From positions 1 to 20,862 of the forward strand of contig CALDJV010001205.1 of the NCBI GenBank assembly GCA_937899305.1: DNA of 20,862 bases. The letters run 5' to 3'. A program made the translations under genes and the position numbers. The notes under the pieces are model-generated. The model had not been told where the DNA came from and searched no databases. It saw only the letters and a list, made by a program, of their open reading frames with translations. Shown piece after piece: positions 1 to 6,068 of the stretch. The DNA is from an uncultured Cytophagaceae bacterium (GTDB lineage: Bacteria > Bacteroidota > Bacteroidia > Cytophagales > Microscillaceae). How positions within the stretch are numbered: position 1 is the stretch's first letter; the number at the start of each line of letters is the position of its first letter.

Positions 1-463
1 AGCTAGGTGCTTTCAAAAGGCGAGACAAGATGGGATTGGACGAAGGGATACGTTTCAAATGCCCAATCGTATCCGGAATGCGTTGGAGTTGGTTGCCGTG
101 CAGATCCAAAATACGCAAATGAGGCAACTTGGCCAAGTGCTCAGGAAAACGGACCAATTGATTATGCCCCAGTCGGAGTACTTGTAAGTATTGGAGCTGG
201 TGAAATTGGTCGGGAAGGGCCTTGAGCTGATTAAAATTGAGGTTGAGTACCTGCAAATTGGTAAACTGGAATATCTCGGGAGGGAATTTTTGTAAATGAG
301 CACTCCATAAATCCAGTTTGATTACCTTTTTTGGAGTTTTCAAAGCTTGCTCGAGCGATACAAAAGCTTTTTCTTTTTTGAGTTGCTCCTGACTCAACAA
401 TTGTCCATACCCAGTCATGGGGCCCAATAGCCCTAGTAGAAGCAACCCAATAATATGATGCAT
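1..463 (-). CDS. Leucine-rich repeat protein, 5' part (runs off window)
   Basis: The frame opens with ATG at 463 and is still open at base 1, so the 3' end is missing. Residues 1-20 (MHHIIGLLLLGLLGPMTGYG) look like a signal peptide, so the protein is probably exported. From about residue 47 there are four leucine-rich repeats of about 23 residues with the pattern LxxLxLxxNxLxxLP (LQVLNLNFNQLKALP, LQVLRLGHNQLVRFP, LRILDLHGNQLQRIP). Such repeats form a curved binding surface; the ligand cannot be read here. The start lies 11 bases after the stop of the small LysM gene, so the two are probably cotranscribed. The repeat pattern stops about 19 codons before the window edge, which could be the end of the array, a frameshift or a junction artefact. 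The LRR assignment is firm; the function is unknown. Confidence 0.8.
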   Translation of the reverse strand, partial: MHHIIGLLLLGLLGPMTGYGQLLSQEQLKKEKAFVSLEQALKTPKKVIKLDLWSAHLQKFPPEIFQFTNLQVLNLNFNQLKALPDQFHQLQYLQVLRLGHNQLVRFPEHLAKLPHLRILDLHGNQLQRIPDTIGHLKRIPSSNPILSRLLKAPS

Positions 464-474
464 ATTACAGTGAT

Positions 475-1059
475 TTATTTTTTGATAGTAATGACCAAAT
501 CCTGTCCCACCGATAAATCATTGTTATTCAGATTATTCCATTCTTTGAGTTCCGCGATTGAAACTTTGTATAGGCGCGAAATCTGGTACAAAGTTTCTCC
601 CCTTTGTACGGTATGAAACAAGGTTTGAGTACGAATAACCCGACTACCCAGTGAATTGGAACGTTTGGGTTTTACAACTCGGGGTTGGGTATGAATGCGG
701 GGCTTGGTTTTTTTTCGGGCTACATATCTTTTTTCGTACACTGGGGCGTGTAACAGTTCTACCGCAAATTTTTTCCCCCGAGCATTCAAATCTTCATAAA
801 TCGATTTGGAGACCTGAATGATTACCCGATATTTGGGGCGCATGCTGCCAATGACCCGTGCTTTTACAGATCTGCCATTGGCTGGATTGCGTACTTTTAA
901 CAGGGTGCCACGAGGGTGGGCAGGGTGCATGATCAAATATTTGTTAGTAGATTGGTTACCTGGAATGACTTCAGCAAGGCCCCGTTCGAGTACTTTCTGT
1001 CCGTAAGTTGCATGAGTCAAGCATAGGAATAAACAACCTAGAGTAGTGATCCATTTCAT
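475..1059 (-). CDS. LysM protein with N-terminal RlpA-like double-psi beta-barrel domain
   Basis: A 194-aa protein. I chose ATG at 1059 over an upstream in-frame start at 1113 because MKWITTLGCLFLCLTHATYG then forms a clean signal peptide. Residues 26-106 resemble the RlpA-like double-psi beta-barrel (GTLLKVRNPANGRSVKARVI, then VIIQVSKSIYEDL), but the NDRGPF-type stretch of true lytic transglycosylases is absent (here GSMRPKYR). A basic linker (107-143) leads to one C-terminal LysM domain at about 148-192 (HTVQRGETLYQISRLYKVS), which should bind peptidoglycan. It is probably a periplasmic cell-wall-associated protein without enzyme activity. The neighbouring 675-aa protein carries the same two domain types in the opposite order. 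The gene sits downstream of a hairpin terminator and 11 bases ahead of the leucine-rich-repeat gene. Confidence 0.82.
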   Translation of the reverse strand: MKWITTLGCLFLCLTHATYGQKVLERGLAEVIPGNQSTNKYLIMHPAHPRGTLLKVRNPANGRSVKARVIGSMRPKYRVIIQVSKSIYEDLNARGKKFAVELLHAPVYEKRYVARKKTKPRIHTQPRVVKPKRSNSLGSRVIRTQTLFHTVQRGETLYQISRLYKVSIAELKEWNNLNNNDLSVGQDLVITIKK

Positions 1060-1116
1060 AGTGTAAGTGTTTCGATGAATTTTTAGATATAACGTAAAAA
1101 TAAGCGAAATCAACGC

Positions 1117-1151
1117 AAAAAAAAAGCGCTTGTCGAATTGACAAACGCTTT
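1117..1151 (-). terminator. Rho-independent terminator after the five-LysM gene
   Basis: The stem pairs 1140-1151 with 1123-1134 (12 base pairs, one G-U), with a 5-base loop. On the minus strand it is followed by a run of T (complement of the A run at 1117-1122). It lies about 20 bases beyond the stop of the 675-aa LysM gene and before the small LysM gene, so the latter may have its own promoter or rely on readthrough. Confidence 0.8.
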
Positions 1152-1172
1152 GATAATGAATTGTTTATATTT

Positions 1173-3200
1173 TTAATTCTTCTCTAAGTCATAATCAATT
1201 TCCACCGCAACGTTGTCCTTGGCGTTGATTTGCTCATAAGCTCGTTTGGTAAGCTTAATGATCACATTGTTGGGGGTACCCTCGGGCAATTTACCCACCA
1301 CACTTACCACTACCAGTTGACCATTGCTCAAATTGGTTACCCTTATAAAAGATCCAATAGGTGCAGTGCGATGCATGGCTTGGTATTTCTGACTATCCTG
1401 TCCCACATCAATCATCCCAGCCATTCCTTTCTCAAATACCATTACTTTGTCTTCCTCAGTTTTGGTAGTTCGGGTAGGGTTCTTAATCACCATCGCCGGA
1501 CGAGTAGTAGTCGCAGCGGGCTTACTATTGTTACGTACTGGTGAGGTCACCGGGTTTTTATACACTGGCGGATTAGGCAATGTTTTTTTCTTCACTACCT
1601 TGGTGGCAGGTTGCTTATAGATCTTATTCTTAGGAGGTGTATAAGTATTGGTAGCTGGCTTGGTAGAAGCACCCGAAGATTTCGCTGGTTGCTTATATAC
1701 CTTTTTAGCAGGTGGTCTTGCTGGAGACTTGGCTGGAGTATTCTGGGTTTTGGGTTTGTTTCCATACAAAGTTCCTCCTGGGCGAATCAAGTCAAACACA
1801 TCATTAGATTGTTTTACAGGATTGCTGTTGTTCACATTTGGCTTAGGAATGCCCCCGCTCTTGGTAGTCGTTTTGGGAACGTGCTTGGTGTAGATATTCA
1901 ATGTTTGACCCACCACCAAATCGTCTGCATTTCTAAGGTGATTCCATTCTTTGATGTCTTCCGGTTTTACCTTGTATAGCTGGGATATTTTCCAAAGGTT
2001 ATCGCCCGACTGTACATGGTATTTTACTTTCTTTTTACCATCGGTTGCATACTCATCTTTGCTACCCACTACATCCAAAGGATTATCACCTCCAGTTGGT
2101 TTTTTCTTACCATTGCTAGGGCTTGTATAAATAATCTTTTTCTTGGTACCCTCATCAATTTTTACTTGATGTCCCTTGGGGTAAATAACCAATTCGGTAC
2201 CCGCCTTGATGTAGTTGCTACTAGTAAGCTTATTCCATTGCTTGATTTCTCTTACCGATACTTTGTACCTGCGGCTGATTTTATAGAGTGTTTCGCTCTT
2301 TTGTACAATGTGGGTGATTTTCCCTTTGTTATCTCCAGTAGGCTTCACATCCATTGGATTATCATCTGGAGTGTATTTGTTTACATTCAAAGGATCTGGA
2401 TTGTTGTTAGGAGGCGTCAATCCACCAGGATTGCTAGACGCACCGTTTACATGCACCCAAAGTGTATCTCCTGCCTTGATTTTATCCCCTTTCAGGTTGT
2501 TCCATTTCTTAAGATCAGCTACCGATTCCTTGTACTTCTTAGCAATGCTACTCAACCATTCTCCTTTTTTAACTACGTGAGGAATTTTTCCATCAACCGG
2601 AGCTTGAGTACGATAACGACGGGTTTTGGTCTTGGTACTTTTGCTGCGCATAGCCATTCTTTTACGCATTGTATTACGCTTGGCAGCTCTTCTTTTTCCT
2701 ACCCCTACAATCAGTTCCTGACCTGGGATGATTCTATTACCCGAAAGTTTATTCCATTTTTGAATACTTTCGAGTGGTACCTGGTATTTCTTTGAAATAC
2801 GAAACAAGTTTTCACCTTTAGCTACCTTATGTCTGGTGTAAGACGATTGTGCGGAGGTGTAAACCCGAGGTTTTTTTGTTGTCTTAGAAGTGGTTTTGGT
2901 ATTTTTTACCGGATTCGTTTTTTTGGAAAGTGCAGCTACCTGCTTGTTGTTTTTGGAGATATACAACACAGTACCTGCTTTTGCCCCATTTCTTGCTTTG
3001 GGGTTATCACGGTAAATGTCAGCCAAGCTTAACTTGTACTTTTTTGCAACATCTTGCAAAGATTCTCCCTGAACCAAAGTATACGTATAAAAAGTTTTAC
3101 CCCCCATTTTGGTAGTGGGTAGGGTTTTTTGTGCCAGTATATTGTTGGTAGAGAAGAACAATCCTAAAATGCTGACCAATAGTATTCGGGTTGGTTTCAT
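1173..3200 (-). CDS. Multi-LysM peptidoglycan-binding protein with C-terminal double-psi beta-barrel domain
   Basis: A 675-aa protein with a signal peptide (residues 1-24, ending NILAQ). Five LysM domains lie at about 39-83, 122-167, 206-251, 296-341 and 393-438, each with the HxVxxGExLxxISxxYxVxxxxIKxWN pattern. They are separated by Lys/Arg/Ser/Thr-rich linkers, including a very basic stretch at 169-197. Residues 440-585 form a Pro/Lys/Thr-rich low-complexity linker. The C-terminal 588-668 is an RlpA-like double-psi beta-barrel (MHRTAPIGSFIRVTNLSNGQ, VIIKLTKRAYEQIN) that lacks the Asp-containing catalytic NDRGPF motif. It likely sits in the periplasm bound to peptidoglycan; whether the barrel binds glycan or protein is unknown. 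The gene starts 17 bases after the DUF4905-like gene, suggesting one transcript. Domain calls are firm, the biological role is inferred. Confidence 0.88.
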   Translation of the reverse strand: MKPTRILLVSILGLFFSTNNILAQKTLPTTKMGGKTFYTYTLVQGESLQDVAKKYKLSLADIYRDNPKARNGAKAGTVLYISKNNKQVAALSKKTNPVKNTKTTSKTTKKPRVYTSAQSSYTRHKVAKGENLFRISKKYQVPLESIQKWNKLSGNRIIPGQELIVGVGKRRAAKRNTMRKRMAMRSKSTKTKTRRYRTQAPVDGKIPHVVKKGEWLSSIAKKYKESVADLKKWNNLKGDKIKAGDTLWVHVNGASSNPGGLTPPNNNPDPLNVNKYTPDDNPMDVKPTGDNKGKITHIVQKSETLYKISRRYKVSVREIKQWNKLTSSNYIKAGTELVIYPKGHQVKIDEGTKKKIIYTSPSNGKKKPTGGDNPLDVVGSKDEYATDGKKKVKYHVQSGDNLWKISQLYKVKPEDIKEWNHLRNADDLVVGQTLNIYTKHVPKTTTKSGGIPKPNVNNSNPVKQSNDVFDLIRPGGTLYGNKPKTQNTPAKSPARPPAKKVYKQPAKSSGASTKPATNTYTPPKNKIYKQPATKVVKKKTLPNPPVYKNPVTSPVRNNSKPAATTTRPAMVIKNPTRTTKTEEDKVMVFEKGMAGMIDVGQDSQKYQAMHRTAPIGSFIRVTNLSNGQLVVVSVVGKLPEGTPNNVIIKLTKRAYEQINAKDNVAVEIDYDLEKN

Positions 3201-3217
3201 TTTTAGTAAGGTTTTAT

Positions 3218-4033
3218 TTAAAATTTTAAACTCTGTAACAGAGCTTTATGTTTCACAAAAAAGAGTTCATTCTTGAATACGAAAAAAGTATCCAAACCTA
3301 TGCCAGTAAGCTGTTTTTCAATATTTTGATGAAATAAAGCCATTCCATTGTGGTCCAAAACCATCAAATTATTCATCAATTCACCAGCATTTTCATAAAA
3401 ATAAGAAATTATAATGAAATTATCATACTCTAGATAATCCACTGCCTGTACAATTTGCAAGTTAAATTTTTTTTTCAAGAAAATAGCAACTGTTTGAAAA
3501 TAAGCCGTTTCATCTTGATAGTGAAACGGAAAAATCATTGACTTATTTTCGTTTTTGCGAGCGAACTCGGGAGGTAATTCTTGAAAACGTTCTAAAACTT
3601 TTCTAGTCTTTATATCTATAGTCAAATAAAAGTCACCAGAAGTAGTAGGGGAAGTTACCACTATTTTATCATGAATTGCTTCATAAAAGTTCAATTCTTC
3701 GGTTTGCCATAAAATTTCTTGAGAAGTAATATCTACCGCAATGAGTCCCTGAGACTGAGGCTTTTGGGTATCTGGATAAGTATGTAATAAGAGTACATTT
3801 TGATGCACCAGTGACATCCCAACCCACCAGTTTTCTTCCAGGGTAAAATTTTTCCAAAGTACCACTTGTTTTTGGGTTTCTATTGCCGCAAAAGAGGTTT
3901 GATATGCCTCTCCATCCCTTATTTGTACTACAAGTAAGGAAGCATTTTGGTCCGCAATAATTTTCCATATTTTTCCTTGAGTTTCAAACCCAATGCCTTC
4001 CTGAAGGTGATTTATCGGGGTAATATCCATCAT
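3218..4033 (-). CDS. DUF4905-like protein of unknown function
   Basis: A 271-aa protein with no signal peptide or membrane segment, so probably cytoplasmic. It resembles the Bacteroidota family DUF4905 in length and in its N-terminal pattern (GKIWKIIADQ, then LLVVQIRDGE, then ENWWVGM and LLLHTYPD); this is from memory and moderately sure. Segments such as GLIAVDITSQEILWQTEEL recall the blades of PQQ-type beta-propellers, so a small propeller-like fold is possible. It is the first gene of the minus-strand envelope block, 17 bases before the multi-LysM gene. A TATATTTG match to the Bacteroidota -7 element (4045-4038, minus strand) lies only four bases upstream of the ATG; if real, the message would be nearly leaderless or translation would start further inside. 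Confidence 0.7.
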   Translation of the reverse strand: MMDITPINHLQEGIGFETQGKIWKIIADQNASLLVVQIRDGEAYQTSFAAIETQKQVVLWKNFTLEENWWVGMSLVHQNVLLLHTYPDTQKPQSQGLIAVDITSQEILWQTEELNFYEAIHDKIVVTSPTTSGDFYLTIDIKTRKVLERFQELPPEFARKNENKSMIFPFHYQDETAYFQTVAIFLKKKFNLQIVQAVDYLEYDNFIIISYFYENAGELMNNLMVLDHNGMALFHQNIEKQLTGIGLDTFFVFKNELFFVKHKALLQSLKF

Positions 4034-4574
4034 ACCACAAATATATTACTCAAATTTTGAATAATGAATATCAAATAGTGAACGCTGAATAATGGAAGTA
4101 TTGGGTTCAATGAGCACATACGAGTAGCTAGCTAGCTTACTTGGGTGAGTTATATTTCAATATTTGGAGGGTATTCCTTGAGCAATGTTTGATATGTAGT
4201 AGGGGGTGGAGCAACGACCAAAGGGGTGCTTTGTTGTGGATCAGCAAAATAGTTTGTATATTTCTTAACCTAACTCTTTAGTGTCTGGTATCGTTTTAAA
4301 AATATAAAATTCTAAACATACGCTCAACAATACAAAATTGAGTGTGTCAAGCTTATTCCAAATAATAACGGAATACCAGTGCTTTGGGAACTAAGTAAAT
4401 GCGATATCAATTCGAGGATATTTTGTTTGCTGACGCACTTAAAAAAACGCGCATAGCCATAGCTACGCAAGTTTTTTTTAGTAAAGTCAGGAGGTGAAAG
4501 ATGCCGAAGAATATAGTAGAGATTTAGTGCCCATAGCACTAGTCTAAAGAACAATGATTTAAATTTTGCCAACG
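4034..4574. other. Gene-poor divergent intergenic region
   Basis: This 541-base gap separates the minus-strand DUF4905-like gene from the plus-strand NfeD gene and should hold both promoters. I see no convincing TAnnTTTG element for NfeD. It contains degenerate repeats of GAATAATGAAT / CTGAATAATGGAA (about 4059-4096), a 12-base palindrome of three AGCT units at 4126-4137, and a long imperfect hairpin at 4441-4478. A 90-codon open frame on the minus strand (4324-4596) overlaps the NfeD start and shows no recognisable domain, so I did not call it as a gene. Confidence 0.5.
4441..4478. other. Imperfect inverted repeat flanked by A and T runs
   Basis: The 17-base arms 4441-4457 and 4462-4478 pair with three mismatches around a 4-base CATA loop. 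The outer seven pairs are A7 against T7, so the structure looks like a terminator or a degraded mobile-element end on either strand. No gene ends close by, so its role is unclear. Confidence 0.4.
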
Positions 4575-5948
4575 ATGAAAAACATCCATAATACATGTAC
4601 TTGGTGGAACTTTGTTCTCAAAAGTGCAACCCTGCTCATACTTTGCTTAAGTTTGCCTATGCTTGCCCAAGCCCAGACCAAAAAAGTATTTGTTATGAAA
4701 ATTCGCCAGGAAATCAACCCCCAGGCATCACGTTATGTAGATTTGGCGTTGGATGAAGCTACCAATATCAAGGCGGATGTCATTGTAGTAGATATGAATA
4801 CGTATGGAGGCCGGGTAGATGATGCTGATTATATTCGCACCAAACTATTAGATTTTAAGAAACCAGTGTGGGTTTTTATCAATAAAAATGCCGCATCAGC
4901 AGGGGCTTTGATTTCTATTGCCTGTGACAGTATTTACATGCAACCTGGAGCTACCATTGGGGCAGCCACCGTGGTAATGGGAGGGGATGGAAAAGCCGCT
5001 CCTGACAAGTACCAATCGTATATGCGAGGCATGATGCGGGCTACCGCCAAAGCCAATCACCGTAATCCTCGAATTGCTGAGGCCATGGTAGATCAAAATA
5101 TCGAGATAGACAGCATCAGTAAAAAAGGGGAAGTCATTACTTTTTCTACCGATGAGGCGATCAAGCATGGGTTTTGCGAAGCAAAAGTGAATACCATTGA
5201 GGCCTTACTCAAACGAAATAAGGTAAAAGCATATGATTTGGTTCATTTTGAGTTGAGTCAATCCGAAAAAGTATCTAATTTTTTCCTCAATCCATTTATC
5301 AGTGGTATCCTGTTATTGATCATCATTGGCGGACTCTATTTTGAACTACAAACTCCTGGGGTGGGTTTTCCCATCATTGCCTCTATTGTAGCTGCCATTC
5401 TTTACTTTGTACCTTATTATTTGTCTGGATTAGCCGAATATTGGGAGTTGGCCTTTTTGGTAATTGGGGTGAGTTTGCTCATGGCCGAGTTTTTTGTGAT
5501 TCCTGGATTTGGAATAGCTGGGGTGTTGGGCTTTTTGTGTACGTTTGGTGCCCTGCTGTTAATGATGGTAGACAACGACTGGTTTGATTTCTCAAAAGTA
5601 AATACTGGAGCTTTGACTGATTCATTCATCACCATTGGCATTGGTGTTATTGGGGGCGCACTTGCGATTGCTTTAGCGTTGCCTCAGTTTCTTAAAAGTA
5701 AACGTTTCAAACAAATATCTTTGCAGGATGTTATGGATGCCGAATCTGGCTATACTTCTACTGCGTATTTAGATAATTTTGTGGGGCGCCAAGGAATCGC
5801 ACACACTGTATTGCGTCCGAGTGGAAAAGTAAAAATTGGTGGAGAATTGTATGATGCGTCTACTCAGGGAGATTTCATCGAAAAAGATACCAAGATTATT
5901 GTCATTAGCCAGGAAGGCACCTCATTGAGGGTAAAAAGAGAAGAGTAA
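4575..5948 (+). CDS. NfeD-family membrane serine protease (long form)
   Basis: A 457-aa protein from ATG at 4575; an in-frame TTG three codons upstream is less likely. A signal peptide ends near LAQAQ (residues 29-34). Residues 37-215 form a ClpP/crotonase-like protease domain with an oxyanion region NTYGGRVDDA (75-84) and NAASAGALIS (105-114), where S108 is the likely nucleophile; K145 is a candidate for the Ser-Lys dyad by spacing to archaeal NfeD proteins. Five membrane segments follow (about 240-258, 264-284, 289-305, 310-331, 350-369). The C-terminal 398-455 is the small NfeD OB-fold domain (GRQGIAHTVLRPSGKVKIGG). This family is linked to membrane quality control and usually works with SPFH/stomatin proteins; no such partner is in the window. 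It ends at a strong terminator and is convergent with the T9SS surface protein gene. Confidence 0.9.
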   Translation: MKNIHNTCTWWNFVLKSATLLILCLSLPMLAQAQTKKVFVMKIRQEINPQASRYVDLALDEATNIKADVIVVDMNTYGGRVDDADYIRTKLLDFKKPVWVFINKNAASAGALISIACDSIYMQPGATIGAATVVMGGDGKAAPDKYQSYMRGMMRATAKANHRNPRIAEAMVDQNIEIDSISKKGEVITFSTDEAIKHGFCEAKVNTIEALLKRNKVKAYDLVHFELSQSEKVSNFFLNPFISGILLLIIIGGLYFELQTPGVGFPIIASIVAAILYFVPYYLSGLAEYWELAFLVIGVSLLMAEFFVIPGFGIAGVLGFLCTFGALLLMMVDNDWFDFSKVNTGALTDSFITIGIGVIGGALAIALALPQFLKSKRFKQISLQDVMDAESGYTSTAYLDNFVGRQGIAHTVLRPSGKVKIGGELYDASTQGDFIEKDTKIIVISQEGTSLRVKREE

Positions 5949-5965
5949 AACTCAACAAGTAATAT

Positions 5966-6003
5966 AAAAAACGCCCATCTATTGATTTAGATGGGCATTT
6001 TTT
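5966..6003. terminator. Bidirectional terminator between convergent genes
   Basis: A perfect 9-base-pair stem (GCCCATCTA at 5973-5981 with TAGATGGGC at 5988-5996) and a 6-base loop are flanked by an A run on the left and a T run on the right. It can therefore end the NfeD transcript on the plus strand and the surface-protein transcript on the minus strand. Confidence 0.85.
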
Positions 6004-6068
6004 ATGAGTAACCACCGTTTTCTTTGAATATAGTTTGGTGGTGAAGTGGGGTACAGGAAACTAAGAAG

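Noticed and set aside
2016..2795. A 259-codon open frame on the plus strand
   Set aside because: It lies antisense to the five-LysM gene, whose Lys-rich codons leave the opposite strand open; it has no domain and many Phe/Leu/Ile runs typical of a shadow frame.
4324..4596. A 90-codon minus-strand frame in the gap before NfeD
   Set aside because: It overlaps the NfeD start, contains the imperfect hairpin, and shows no known domain; treated as non-coding with a possible remnant noted.
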